Below, piece after piece: positions 8,056 through 16,816 of a DNA stretch of 33,343 nt. Source of the DNA: Chthoniobacterales bacterium (GTDB lineage: Bacteria > Verrucomicrobiota > Verrucomicrobiia > Chthoniobacterales > JAATET01). A model generated the notes under the pieces. The model was given only the letters and a program-made list of their open reading frames with translations. It was not told the DNA's origin and made no database searches. The DNA lies in contig JAATET010000035.1 of assembly GCA_015655545.1 (NCBI GenBank), positions 1 to 33,343 of the forward strand, given 5' to 3'. Every line of letters begins with the position of its first letter. Position 1 is the stretch's first letter. The translations under genes and the position numbers were made by a program.

Positions 8056-10449
8056 CTATTCTTTGGATCCGAGTTTGCGCAGATAGTCCACCGTTTCCAT
8101 TTGGTTGTCGTCGATTGCGCGCCCGAGCACGGAGCGCCCCTTGGCATCGTGGGCGTTTATGTCGGCCCCGTGTTTGATCAGCTGGCGCATGGTGGTGCCG
8201 GGGCTGCGCCCGAGGGCCGCCATCAGCGCGCTGCGCCCGTCGCTCGGCTTGCGATAATTCACGTCGGCCCCGGCCTTGAGGATATCCTCCCGAAAGGCGG
8301 TCATTTCCGGAAAATCCCAGCCGGTGGTCGCGATGAGAAGGCTGACGCCGTTCTTGGAGTTGATGGAATTGACGGAAGCGCCGTGTTTGAGGAGCAGCCG
8401 GGCGGCGGGCACGTTCTTTTTGTAAACGGCTAGGAACACAGCCGGATTGCCGTTTTCGTCCCCGCTGTTGATATTCGCGCCGGCCCGGAGAGCGGCTTCG
8501 ATCCCATCGAGATCTCCGAGCTTGGCGGCCTGGCGAAGGCGCCAGTTGGCATCTCCGTCGAGTCGAATGGGCTCGTCGATGCCGTAGTGGCGCAGGAGAT
8601 CGAGGATTGGCTGATTGCCCTCCCGGGCCGCGACTTCGAAGGCGGTGCCGTGCACCGTTTGCTGCCAGGGATCGACCTTCATCCACAGGAGAAACTGGAC
8701 GGTACCGCCATTACCGCGGAGCGCGGCCCAGGTGAGCTCGGAGTGGCCGTCATTCCGCAGAGCGTTCGGATTGGCCCCCTTCACGAAAAGGCCGTATTGC
8801 ATCAGGTCCAGATCGTAGCCCTGCCATCGCACCGTCTGGTCGAGCGGCGTCGCGCCGGAGAAGTCCGTCGCGTTCGGATCGGCGCCCATCATCAGCAGGT
8901 AGAAAACCACTTCGGGCTGACCGGCATTGATGGCATCGAAAATCGGCGTCCGTCCCTTTTCGTCGCGAACATTTGGGCCGCCGGATTGAATATATGCTTC
9001 AAGGGCTGGGTAGTCTCCGCGTGCCGCGGCCCTGTGCAGCGGGTTGTGGACGAATGCCGGCATCGGAACCGGCTGGCTCCCCGGCGCGGCACGCAAGGCG
9101 ACGTAGTCGTCGAGGAGATGGCGCAGGGCAGGTTTCGATGCGGCGAGCGCCCGTGGCTGCCATCCGGGCTCCACATTGGCCGGCTCGGGGTTGGCTCCCG
9201 TCCACAGAAGAGCCTCCGCATCGGTGAAGTCGCCCGCTTTCGTCGCGATCCCGAGGGGTGTGGCGCCGTCCTTGGCCACGTGGTTCACATCCGCGCCCCC
9301 GAGGATGAGGAGCAGCATGAGGATATTGTCATGCTCTTTTACCGCATACATCAATGGCGTCCATCCATCGATGTCCCCGGCATTTGCGCTCGCGCCTCGC
9401 TTTAGCAGAAGAGCGGTAAAATCCATCTGGTTCGTGGTGATGGCCCAGTGCAGGGCCGTCCGCCCATGCGAGTCCCGAATGGCATCGATCGCACCCGAGC
9501 GGCTGAGGAGGCGTTCGAAATCCCTGGCCTCCTCGAAGCTCCTGAGCGTCTTGACGGCGTTGATCAAAGCGGGGTCTTTGACTGGGGGAGCGGGCGGAGT
9601 GGCTGTCGCCACCACTGCGGTGTGGAGTGGAGATGCCGCGTCGCCGTCTGGAGGCGCGGCGGACGGCGAGGTTTTTCCCACGATCGTGGCGATGGGGAAA
9701 GCCAATGCGGCAAGAAAGGTGACGGCGAGCGCAGGGGCGAGCATCTGGGCCAGTGGCGGCGCGGCAGCCCGGCGCGCGATGCGGAGCAAGGTGAGCAGGG
9801 CGGGCTCGGTGAACCGTGCCGCGGAGAGCGCGCGGGTGGCGTTTCGGGCGGTGGCGGCGACGAGCTCGACGGATGCGTAGGAGGAGAGGAGTGAACCGCC
9901 CATTGCGGCCACGATCGCGCTGCCGGTGGTTCGCAGGCGCTTTCTTAGTTTTTCCCGGGCCCGGGCGAGCCGCATTGAGATGGTATTGGGATTTTCTCCC
10001 TCGTTTTGGGCGATTTCGGCGACGCTCAGTCCGAGGAAATAGTGGGCGATCGTGGCGCGGCGAAGGATGCCGGGCAGTGACTCGATGGCTTCGTCGAGCC
10101 CGGTATCGGCGGGACGCGCGGCTTCGGCGAGCATCCGGCCGACGACTTCGACGCGGTGTTGGCGGCGTGCGGCGGATTTCTTCACGCCGAGCGCGGCGCG
10201 GACGGCCACGACATGGAGCCACGGCGCAAGGCCCGCCTCAAAGGCCTTGACCCGATCGGATCGCAAGGCTAGCGCGATGAAGACCGCCTGCGCCGCGTCC
10301 TCCGCTTCGCCGGAGTTCCCAAGAATTCTTCGTGTCACTCCGAGCACCAACCCGTGGTGACGGCGAACCAGTTCCTCGAAGGCCGCCTCACTGCGATCCT
10401 CGCGGAAGCGTTCCAGAAGTTCGGCGTCGGAAAGGTCGGCGGGATTCAT
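8056..10449 (-). CDS. ECF sigma factor / transmembrane / ankyrin-repeat fusion protein
   Basis: A 797-residue protein from the ATG at 10449 (a GTG at 10485 would add 12 residues). Residues about 8-95 are sigma-70 region 2 (LLERFREDRSEAAFEELVRR, with the segment EAEDAAQAVFIAL). Residues about 118-172 are region 4 with a helix-turn-helix (LSVAEIAQNE, then NTISMRLARAREKLRKRL). A hydrophobic helix at about 236-258 (LAPALAVTFLAALAFPIATI) is a likely membrane span, followed by a Pro/Ala linker (about 260-292). Residues about 325-795 hold around a dozen ankyrin repeats (GRTALHWAITTNQMDFTALL and others). Known biology: ECF sigma factors direct RNA polymerase to special promoters, and PVC bacteria have versions with long C-terminal extensions. 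I infer membrane-tethered regulation by ankyrin-mediated partner binding; no anti-sigma gene is adjacent. Confidence 0.88.
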   Translation of the reverse strand: MNPADLSDAELLERFREDRSEAAFEELVRRHHGLVLGVTRRILGNSGEAEDAAQAVFIALALRSDRVKAFEAGLAPWLHVVAVRAALGVKKSAARRQHRVEVVGRMLAEAARPADTGLDEAIESLPGILRRATIAHYFLGLSVAEIAQNEGENPNTISMRLARAREKLRKRLRTTGSAIVAAMGGSLLSSYASVELVAATARNATRALSAARFTEPALLTLLRIARRAAAPPLAQMLAPALAVTFLAALAFPIATIVGKTSPSAAPPDGDAASPLHTAVVATATPPAPPVKDPALINAVKTLRSFEEARDFERLLSRSGAIDAIRDSHGRTALHWAITTNQMDFTALLLKRGASANAGDIDGWTPLMYAVKEHDNILMLLLILGGADVNHVAKDGATPLGIATKAGDFTDAEALLWTGANPEPANVEPGWQPRALAASKPALRHLLDDYVALRAAPGSQPVPMPAFVHNPLHRAAARGDYPALEAYIQSGGPNVRDEKGRTPIFDAINAGQPEVVFYLLMMGADPNATDFSGATPLDQTVRWQGYDLDLMQYGLFVKGANPNALRNDGHSELTWAALRGNGGTVQFLLWMKVDPWQQTVHGTAFEVAAREGNQPILDLLRHYGIDEPIRLDGDANWRLRQAAKLGDLDGIEAALRAGANINSGDENGNPAVFLAVYKKNVPAARLLLKHGASVNSINSKNGVSLLIATTGWDFPEMTAFREDILKAGADVNYRKPSDGRSALMAALGRSPGTTMRQLIKHGADINAHDAKGRSVLGRAIDDNQMETVDYLRKLGSKE

Positions 10450-10534
10450 CAAGTAGATAACGCCGCAGTCGGACGCATTTCTCACAACCTATTTTTAAAT
10501 TTTCGCACGGCAACGGTTCCGACCACCTGGGCGG

Positions 10535-11452
10535 TTATAAAAGCGAGAGCACCTCGGCGGCGGTCTTGAAGTGCGTCTTCGCGACCGTGCCGAGGATGTC
10601 CGGGCCGTGCGCCTCGACGAGCTTTCGGGCGATCGCTTTGACCTGCGCGCTGGCGCCTCGCGGCAGCGCAAGGCCAAGGGTTTCACCGGTTTTTTGCAGC
10701 CAGTCGATGAACTTTTCCCGTGCGAGGATGGAGGCCGCGGCGACGGCGTAGTCGCTCTCCGCCTTCGTGCGCTGCTCGAGCTTGAGGAGCTTGCCTTTGT
10801 CGATGAGGGCGCGCTGGATGAGGCGCTCGTCGGCGAATTTGTCCGACAGGGCGCGCGGGCAATCGGGGCGGAGCTCGCAGAGGTTCTCGATGGCGCGGGC
10901 ATGGCCCCAGGCGAGGAGCTTGTTCAGGTTTCCGAACTTGGCGAAGAGCTGGTTGTAGCGCTCGGGGCCGATCGTGATGACGGTCTGCGGCGTGCGCGTG
11001 CGGCGGATGATGGCGGCGAGGTCGCGGATGCGTTTGTCGGAGCCGATGTTCTTGCTGTCCTGGATGCCGGCATCCTTCAGCATGCGGGCGATGCCGGCAT
11101 CGACGTAGGCGCCGGCGATGACGAGCGGGCCGAAGAAGTCGCCTTTGCCGCTCTCGTCGATGCCGAAGTGCGGCTCGAATTTCTCCGGCTCGTAAACCTC
11201 GTCGTAGCCGAGCTTCGCCTCGCCGAGGACGAAGGGCTCGAGCGTGAAGGTGATGAAGTCCTCGAGATCCTTGCCCTGCAGCACGGCCTTCGGGCCTTTC
11301 TCGTAAACCGCGATGTTCAGCTTGCCTTTCTTCGCGGTGAAGAGGGTGTAGGGCTTCGCCTCGAAATCGAACTGCTGCCCGACGAGAAGTTCGCGCAAAA
11401 CGCCGACCTGTTCCGGCGTGAGAGGCGTGGTATAGGTGGTGAGCTTGGGCAC
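10535..11452 (-). CDS. rnhC: Ribonuclease HIII
   Basis: RNase HIII cleaves the RNA strand of RNA:DNA hybrids. With the GTG at 11452 the protein is 305 residues, close to the usual 300-310. The N-terminal about 85 residues are the TBP-like substrate-binding domain (PEQVGVLRELLVGQQFDFEA). The catalytic domain begins FGIDESGKGDFFGPL (D99, E100), with D204 in ALSDKFADER and E232 in KAESDYAVAAASI as the likely remaining acidic residues. It ends with KTHFKTAAEVLSLL. Another in-frame GTG at 11470 would add 6 residues; neither has a ribosome binding site. The gene is divergent from mutY with overlapping start regions. The sigma-ankyrin gene follows 85 bp downstream. A degenerate copy of its last codons lies at 7949-8050. 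Confidence 0.93.
   Translation of the reverse strand: MPKLTTYTTPLTPEQVGVLRELLVGQQFDFEAKPYTLFTAKKGKLNIAVYEKGPKAVLQGKDLEDFITFTLEPFVLGEAKLGYDEVYEPEKFEPHFGIDESGKGDFFGPLVIAGAYVDAGIARMLKDAGIQDSKNIGSDKRIRDLAAIIRRTRTPQTVITIGPERYNQLFAKFGNLNKLLAWGHARAIENLCELRPDCPRALSDKFADERLIQRALIDKGKLLKLEQRTKAESDYAVAAASILAREKFIDWLQKTGETLGLALPRGASAQVKAIARKLVEAHGPDILGTVAKTHFKTAAEVLSLL
10547..10631. repeat. Direct repeat copy B (inside the intact rnhC 3' end)
   Basis: The rnhC-proximal copy of the 85-bp direct repeat, within the functional gene's last codons. Similarity stops a few bases before the rnhC stop codon, so the repeat covers coding sequence and not the region beyond. Confidence 0.9.
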
Positions 11453-12461
11453 GGGAAATTCATCTATCACGCGGAGGCGCGGAGGCGCAGAGAAAATCCG
11501 CGCTCCCCTGGTCGCGTGGTTTCGCGCGAACGGTCGCGATCTGCCGTGGCGGCGCACGCGCGACGCGTATGCGGTGCTGGTGTCGGAGTTCATGTGCCAG
11601 CAGACGACGGTCGCGGCGGTCGTGCCGTATTTCGAAAGATGGATGGCGGCGTTTCCAACGGTGGCCGCGCTCGCCGCGGCCGACGAGCAGGCGGTGCTCG
11701 GGCACTGGCAGGGACTCGGCTACTATTCGCGCGCCCGGAATCTGCACCGCGCCGCGAAGGCGGTGATGGAGCGGCACGATGGCAAAGTGCCTGGCGATCT
11801 CGCATTGCTCGAAGCGCTGCCCGGCATCGGAGCCTACACGGCGGCGGCGGTAGTGGCGTTCGCCTTCGACAAGCCCGCGCCCGTGGTCGATGCCAACGTC
11901 GCGCGAGTGCTGGCTCGGCTGCACGATTTCCGCGAGCCGATCGATTCGGCGCGCGGGAAAAAATTTCTCAACGAAGCCGCATGGACGTTGCAGCCGGAAA
12001 GCGGCGCCGGGAAATTCAACTCCGCGCTCATGGAGCTTGGCGCGCTCGTCTGCAAGCCCAGAAGTCCCATATGCCCTCTATGTCCCATTCGTGGTGCCTG
12101 CCGCACACGTGATCCCGAAGCATTGCCGATCAAGCGTTCCCGCCAGGCGGTGACGTCCGTGACCGAACGCCGTGCATGGGTCGTGGAAAACGGGGCGATC
12201 CATCTCGCGTTGTCGACGGAACGCTGGAAAGGAATGTGGATTCTTCCCGAGATCGACGATGAGGGCGCGCCGGTGGTGCATGTCGAAAATTACCCGATCA
12301 CTCGCTATCGCGTGCGCATGGAAGTCGTCGTCGCGCCGTGCGGCAGTGTCGCGGGGCTGCGAGCTTTTTCGTGGCACGAAATCGAGACGATTCCGATTCC
12401 CTCTCCCCATCGCCGCGCGATTCGTGCGCTTGCGGAGACTCAGGTCACTAGGCATCGTTGA
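11439..12461 (+). CDS. mutY: A/G-specific adenine DNA glycosylase MutY
   Basis: MutY removes adenine mispaired with 8-oxoguanine. The sequence shows PLVAWFRANGRDLPWRRTRD, the catalytic Glu in VSEFMCQQTTV, the helix-hairpin-helix LPGIGAYTAAAV with catalytic Asp in VVDANVARVL, and an iron-sulphur cluster motif C-x6-C-x2-C-x5-C (VCKPRSPICPLCPIRGACR). A NUDIX-like C-terminal domain (about residues 220-335) recognises 8-oxoG. The start is uncertain: no ATG, GTG or TTG exists between about 11446 and the conserved core, so translation must begin at GTG 11436, GTG 11439 or TTG 11445 (the last has AGGTGG nearby) or at a rare start codon. The upstream options overlap the divergent rnhC start. The stop is 3 bp before trpB. 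Confidence 0.92.
   Translation: MSLGTGNSSITRRRGGAEKIRAPLVAWFRANGRDLPWRRTRDAYAVLVSEFMCQQTTVAAVVPYFERWMAAFPTVAALAAADEQAVLGHWQGLGYYSRARNLHRAAKAVMERHDGKVPGDLALLEALPGIGAYTAAAVVAFAFDKPAPVVDANVARVLARLHDFREPIDSARGKKFLNEAAWTLQPESGAGKFNSALMELGALVCKPRSPICPLCPIRGACRTRDPEALPIKRSRQAVTSVTERRAWVVENGAIHLALSTERWKGMWILPEIDDEGAPVVHVENYPITRYRVRMEVVVAPCGSVAGLRAFSWHEIETIPIPSPHRRAIRALAETQVTRHR
11464..11495. repeat. GC-rich short tandem repeat between rnhC and mutY
   Basis: Two adjacent copies of GCGGAGGC (11471-11478 and 11479-11486) are followed by GCAGAGAAAA. From memory this resembles a short GCGGAGGCGCAGAG-type sequence scattered in many environmental bacterial genomes; this could not be checked here. It lies at the divergent start of rnhC and mutY, and in the mutY frame encodes ITRRRGGAEK. 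Confidence 0.5.
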
Positions 12462-12464
12462 GGC

Positions 12465-13676
12465 ATGAGTCAGCGCTACGATGCCGTTCCCGATGCCGGC
12501 GGCCATTTCGGTCCCTACGGCGGAATCTTCGTGCCCGAGACGCTCATGACGGCGCTCCAGGAGCTCGATGCGGAATACGCCGCGGCGCGCAAGGATCCGG
12601 GGTTTCGAGCCGAGCTCGCCGACCTGCTCGCGAATTACGTCGGCCGCCCGACGCCGCTCTATTTCGCCGAGCGGCTCACCGCGCGACTCGGTGGCGCGAA
12701 GATTTATCTCAAACGCGAGGATCTGCTCCACACCGGCGCGCACAAGATCAACAACGCCATCGGCCAGATCCTGCTCGCGAAACGCATGGGCAAGAAACGC
12801 ATCATCGCCGAAACCGGCGCGGGCCAGCACGGCGTGGCCACCGCGACGGTCGCCGCGCGCTTCGGCTGCGAGTGTGTGATTTACATGGGCGCCGTGGATA
12901 TGGAACGGCAGGCGTTGAATGTCGCACGAATGCGCTTCCTGGGCGCGACCGTCGTCGCGGTGACCGCCGGCCAGGCTACGCTCAAGGAGGCCGTGAACGA
13001 GGCGATGCGCGATTGGGTCACCAATGTCCGCACGACGCACTACATCCTCGGCACGGCCTACGGCGCGCATCCGTATCCCATGATGGTGCGCGATTTCCAC
13101 CGCGTGATCGGCGACGAAGCGCGCCGCCAGATTCTCCAGCGCGAGGAGCGCCTGCCCGATCTATTGACGGCTTGCGTGGGCGGCGGCAGCAACGCGATCG
13201 GCCTGTTTCATGCGTTTCTCAATGACGAGAAAGTCCGCATGGTCGGCGTCGAAGCCGGCGGCCTCGGCATCGTTCCCGGGCAGCATGCCGCGCGCTTTCA
13301 AGGCGGGCGGCTCGGCGTCTTGCAAGGGGCGAAGACATGGCTGCTGGCCAACGAGGACGGGCAGATCGAATCGACGCATTCCGTCTCCGCCGGGCTCGAT
13401 TACGCGGCGGTCGGTCCCGAGCATTGCTGGCTGAAGGATATCGGCCGCGCCGACTACGACTACGCGACCGACGACGAGGCGCTGGATGCCTTTCAAACGC
13501 TGGCGAAGGTCGAAGGAATCATTCCCGCGCTCGAGTCGGCGCACGCCGTCGCGCACGTCATCAAGGTCGCGCCGCAAATGTCCGCCGACCAGATCATCAT
13601 CGCGAATCTTTCCGGGCGAGGGGACAAGGACGTCAATCAGGCCGCCAAAATCCTGCTCGGAATCTCCGCGGAATAA
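12465..13676 (+). CDS. trpB: Tryptophan synthase beta chain
   Basis: A 403-residue PLP enzyme that joins indole and L-serine to make tryptophan. It begins with the usual [17 protein letters not shown]. The PLP lysine is K94 in [15 protein letters not shown], and the phosphate-binding loop is [10 protein letters not shown]. Other family blocks are [23 protein letters not shown] and [15 protein letters not shown]. The ATG lies 3 bp after the mutY stop with GAGG just upstream, so it is likely translationally coupled to mutY. No trpA is next to it, although trpBA is the usual pair; trpA must be elsewhere if present. The 3' end overlaps the convergent ribD by 40 bp. Confidence 0.97.
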   Translation: MSQRYDAVPDAGGHFGPYGGIFVPETLMTALQELDAEYAAARKDPGFRAELADLLANYVGRPTPLYFAERLTARLGGAKIYLKREDLLHTGAHKINNAIGQILLAKRMGKKRIIAETGAGQHGVATATVAARFGCECVIYMGAVDMERQALNVARMRFLGATVVAVTAGQATLKEAVNEAMRDWVTNVRTTHYILGTAYGAHPYPMMVRDFHRVIGDEARRQILQREERLPDLLTACVGGGSNAIGLFHAFLNDEKVRMVGVEAGGLGIVPGQHAARFQGGRLGVLQGAKTWLLANEDGQIESTHSVSAGLDYAAVGPEHCWLKDIGRADYDYATDDEALDAFQTLAKVEGIIPALESAHAVAHVIKVAPQMSADQIIIANLSGRGDKDVNQAAKILLGISAE

Positions 13677-14701
13677 TTCGCGGCAACCGTGCCGTCGATT
13701 TTCAAATCGGAGCCGATGCGCCGGTAGGTCGCGTCGACCAATCGGATGCCGCTCCCGCTGTCCGCCACGCCCAGGCCGGCGACCGCCGGCGTGCCACCGC
13801 CGAGGCATTGCGGCGCCAGGTAAAGCACGGCGCGATTGACCAGTCGCCGGTCAAAAGCTTCCCCCAGCGTGCGGCCTCCGCCCTCGATCAGGACGCTCGC
13901 GATTTCCATGCGTCCAAGCGCGGCGAGGGTTTCGCGCAGCGAGCTGCCTTCGAAAACCAGCGTGCGATCTCGAAATTTGTCGGCGAGCAAATTCGCGTTC
14001 TTTGGAAGATTCCCACTGCGCGTCCAGACCACCCGCCAGGGCTGGCGCGCCGGCCCGGCCGTCCGCACGGTGAGATGAGGATTGTCGGTCCGCACCGTTT
14101 CCCCGCCGACCAGAATCGCATCGGCTTGAGCACGAAGATACATGGCATCGGCGCGGGAAGCGGCGCTCGTGATCCAGCGTGATTCCGGATGCGAGCCGAT
14201 GCGGCCGTCGAGCGACATGCCGCATTTCGCGATCACGTAGGGAAGGCCGGTGGCCATCCAGTGATTCCAAGGCGCGTTCAGCGCGGTGCATTCCGCCGCG
14301 AGCACGCCGCGTGCGACATCAATATTCGCCTCCTTCAAAATCCGCTCCGCCCGCCCGGCATGCGCGGGATTGGGATCCGTCGCGCCATAGACCACGCGGG
14401 CAAATCCGTGCCGGATAATCGCCTCCGTGCAAGGCGGTGTGCGGCCATGCGTCGAGCAGGGCTCGAGCGTCACATACAACGTCGCCCCACGCGTCTGCCG
14501 AATATCCTTCAGCGCCCGCAATGCTTCGATCTCGGCATGCGGCTGCCCGGCGCCGCGATGAAAGCCGCGCGCGAGGATGCGGCCGCCTTTCGTGATGACG
14601 GCGCCGACGGCGGGGTTTGGGCTGGTGAGGCCGAGACCTTTCCGCGCCTCGGCCAGCGCCGAGATCATAGGCCTTTCCTCGGCGGTGGAGTGTGCTACCA
14701 T
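13637..14701 (-). CDS. ribD: Bifunctional riboflavin biosynthesis deaminase/reductase RibD
   Basis: RibD carries out two riboflavin steps: deamination of the pyrimidine from GTP, then NADPH reduction of the ribosyl group. With the ATG at 14701 it has 354 residues, the usual length. The deaminase domain (about 1-145) has [15 protein letters not shown] and zinc ligands and catalytic residue in PHAEIEAL (H55, E57) and [12 protein letters not shown] (C82, C91). The reductase domain (about 150-350) starts [15 protein letters not shown] and contains [13 protein letters not shown] and [15 protein letters not shown] longer frame upstream overlaps the divergent GspF-like gene and lacks family sequence. 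No other rib genes are adjacent. Its last 40 bp overlap trpB tail to tail. Confidence 0.95.
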   Translation of the reverse strand: MVAHSTAEERPMISALAEARKGLGLTSPNPAVGAVITKGGRILARGFHRGAGQPHAEIEALRALKDIRQTRGATLYVTLEPCSTHGRTPPCTEAIIRHGFARVVYGATDPNPAHAGRAERILKEANIDVARGVLAAECTALNAPWNHWMATGLPYVIAKCGMSLDGRIGSHPESRWITSAASRADAMYLRAQADAILVGGETVRTDNPHLTVRTAGPARQPWRVVWTRSGNLPKNANLLADKFRDRTLVFEGSSLRETLAALGRMEIASVLIEGGGRTLGEAFDRRLVNRAVLYLAPQCLGGGTPAVAGLGVADSGSGIRLVDATYRRIGSDLKIDGTVAANYSAEIPSRILAA

Positions 14702-14722
14702 GGCTTTGTAAATAGTCTCCTT

Positions 14723-15703
14723 ATGCGTCTCTCCCTCCAGCAGAAAGAGCAATTCTTCCATGAAATGCGCGAGTTGGTGCGCAGCGGCCAATCGATCCCG
14801 TTTGCCCTGCAGTTAAAAGCGAACGCCCGCTCCGGCGCGATCCGCAAAGTCGCCGCGGCCATGCTGGGCGGCGCGACCGCCGAGACCGGGGCGGAGGAAT
14901 ATTTCGCCGCGGTGCCATCGGTTTTTTCCGCGATGGATCGTGAGATCGTGCAGGGCGGCCACTCGGCGGGGCGGCTCGAAAATGCCATGGGCTACCTCAG
15001 CGATTATTACGGTTCGCTCGCGAAGACGCGCCGCCACTTGATCGTGAATACGGCCTACCCGATTTTCCTCCTGCACTTCGGCGCCCTGTGCCTGGCGATT
15101 CCCATCTACGTCTCCGATGGGCCGGCGGCCTTTGTGCAGTCGATCGTTTGGTTTCTCGGCGTGTTCTACGCGGCGTTCGCCGCGATCGGCATGGTTTTTT
15201 TCGCCGCGGTCCGGGCGGCGCGCGTGAATTCTTCCGCGGACCAGATGCTGCAGTCCCTGCCGGCGATCGGCGGTGCGCGGGTGGCGCTGATCGGGTCGCG
15301 TTTTTGCATGCTGATGGGGATCATGGTGAAAACGGGCGGCAGTATTTTTTCGGCCATGAAACGCTCGGCCTCGGCCAGCGGAAGCGCGCTTTTTCAGCGC
15401 GGAGCGGCGCAGGCGGTGCTCGCCGTGCAAGGCGGCGAGGGGCTCGGCGTGGCGGTCACGCGGACGAAAGCTTTTCCGGAACCGATCGATCGCGCATTTC
15501 AAATCGGCGAAGCCTCGGGACGCCTCGACGAGGAAATGGAGCGGCAGGCCGGCCGCTATAACGAGCAGTTCCAAACCCGGCTCGAGATCCTTTCCACGTG
15601 GCTGCCCAAGATGATCTATCTCGCGATCGCCATCGCGCTCGGATTCAAGATCGTCGCCTTCTACGCCAGCTATTACGGCGTCGTGAATTCGCTGATGCCC
15701 TGA
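14723..15703 (+). CDS. Orphan GspF/PilC-like inner-membrane protein
   Basis: A 326-residue protein with two type II secretion F domains: about residues 9-100 (FHEMRELVRSGQSIPFALQL) and about 195-290 (MLMGIMVKTGGSIFSAMKRS, then IGEASGRLDEEMERQA). Hydrophobic segments at about 107-131, 138-164 and 294-318 are likely membrane spans. GspF/PilC proteins are the inner-membrane platform on which the assembly ATPase acts in type II secretion and type IV pili. It is shorter than typical 400-residue GspF and has no ATPase, pseudopilin or secretin gene nearby, so its system is unknown. The start is 22 bp from the divergent ribD start. Confidence 0.82.
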   Translation: MRLSLQQKEQFFHEMRELVRSGQSIPFALQLKANARSGAIRKVAAAMLGGATAETGAEEYFAAVPSVFSAMDREIVQGGHSAGRLENAMGYLSDYYGSLAKTRRHLIVNTAYPIFLLHFGALCLAIPIYVSDGPAAFVQSIVWFLGVFYAAFAAIGMVFFAAVRAARVNSSADQMLQSLPAIGGARVALIGSRFCMLMGIMVKTGGSIFSAMKRSASASGSALFQRGAAQAVLAVQGGEGLGVAVTRTKAFPEPIDRAFQIGEASGRLDEEMERQAGRYNEQFQTRLEILSTWLPKMIYLAIAIALGFKIVAFYASYYGVVNSLMP

Positions 15704-15750
15704 TTTTTTAAGCGGTGGCGCGGAATGCCGCCGCGCGATAGCGTCGCCGC

Positions 15751-16806
15751 GTGCAAGCAGTGCTGGAAATCAAGGACGTGGCGTTTGGTGGCAAAGCCGT
15801 CGGGCGGCTGGAGGATGGCCGTGTGTGTTTCTCGCCCGACGCGCTGCCCGGAGAGCGTGTGCAAGTAACCGTCACGCGGGAAACGAAGCGATTCGTCGAA
15901 GCGCAGCTGGACCGTGTGCTGGAGGCCTCGCCGCGGCGGGTGAAGCCACCGTGTCCATATTATGGAGCCTGCGGCGGCTGCTCGTATCAACACGCGGCCT
16001 ATGACTACCAGGTCGAGCTCAAGACAAAGCAGGTGGGCGATGTGTTGGGCAGGCTTGGCGGGATCGAAAATCCGAACGTGCTCGAGGGCGTGCCGTCCCC
16101 GCTGCCTTACGGCTATCGCAATCGGATCACCGTGCATCGACATGGCGGCCGAATCGGATTTCATCGCCGCGATGGCAAGGGCCTGGTCGATATCGAAGCG
16201 TGCCTGCTTGCTTCCGACGAAGTGAACAAAAGGCTGGCGGAGCTGCGGCGGGAGCGCTTCCACGAGGGGGCGCGTGTCCTGCGGGAGCATGCCTCGCGCA
16301 TGGGTTTTCACCAGACGAACGACGGTGTCGGCGCGTTGCTGCAGGATGCCGTGTCCGAGGCGTGCGGCAGCGGCGGATGCCTGATCGATGCGTATTGCGG
16401 CGATGGTTTTTTTGCCCATCGTCTCGCGAAAAAATTCCAGCGTGTGATCGGTCTCGAATGGAACGAACGCAGTATCGCACAGGCGCGGAGCGTGGCTCAT
16501 GCGAACGAGAGCTATATCGAAGGCGACGTGGCCGCGCGGCTCGCCGAAGTGTTGGAGGAAGCGGACGGCGCAGCGACGACGGTGATTCTCGATCCGCCTT
16601 CGCAAGGTCTGGACGTGCAAGTCGCGGATCTGCTGCGGGCCTATCCCGTCGCGAAGATCGTGTATGTCTCGTGCAATCCCGCGACGCTCGCCCGCGATCT
16701 CAAGTCTCTCGCGGCGGTTTACGAGCTCGGGTCCGCGACGCCCTTCGACATGTTTCCGCAAACGGCGGAAGTCGAAGTGCTGGCCATCCTGCGGCGGCGG
16801 TTTTAA
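15751..16806 (+). CDS. RNA (uracil-5-)-methyltransferase, TrmA/RlmD family
   Basis: A 351-residue SAM-dependent methyltransferase that forms 5-methyluridine in rRNA or tRNA. Residues 1-60 are a TRAM RNA-binding domain. An iron-sulphur cluster motif follows: CPYYGACGGC (C68, C74, C77) with a fourth Cys at C151. The SAM-binding loop is LIDAYCGDGFFAHRLA (about 211-226), then ILDPPSQGLD. The nucleophile is C308 in YVSCNPATLARDL and the general base is E340 in MFPQTAEVE. The iron-sulphur motif favours the 23S rRNA type (RlmC/RlmD) over TrmA, which lacks it. The GTG at 15751 is the best start because the TRAM domain begins at once. No Shine-Dalgarno sequence is visible. Confidence 0.92.
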   Translation: MQAVLEIKDVAFGGKAVGRLEDGRVCFSPDALPGERVQVTVTRETKRFVEAQLDRVLEASPRRVKPPCPYYGACGGCSYQHAAYDYQVELKTKQVGDVLGRLGGIENPNVLEGVPSPLPYGYRNRITVHRHGGRIGFHRRDGKGLVDIEACLLASDEVNKRLAELRRERFHEGARVLREHASRMGFHQTNDGVGALLQDAVSEACGSGGCLIDAYCGDGFFAHRLAKKFQRVIGLEWNERSIAQARSVAHANESYIEGDVAARLAEVLEEADGAATTVILDPPSQGLDVQVADLLRAYPVAKIVYVSCNPATLARDLKSLAAVYELGSATPFDMFPQTAEVEVLAILRRRF

Positions 16807-16816
16807 TTTTCCATTC

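Noticed and set aside
8056-10449. Sigma-ankyrin gene considered as two genes joined by mistake
   Set aside because: The frame is continuous through the linker, no internal start with a ribosome binding site is visible at the ankyrin part, and the linker composition is typical of a natural interdomain region.
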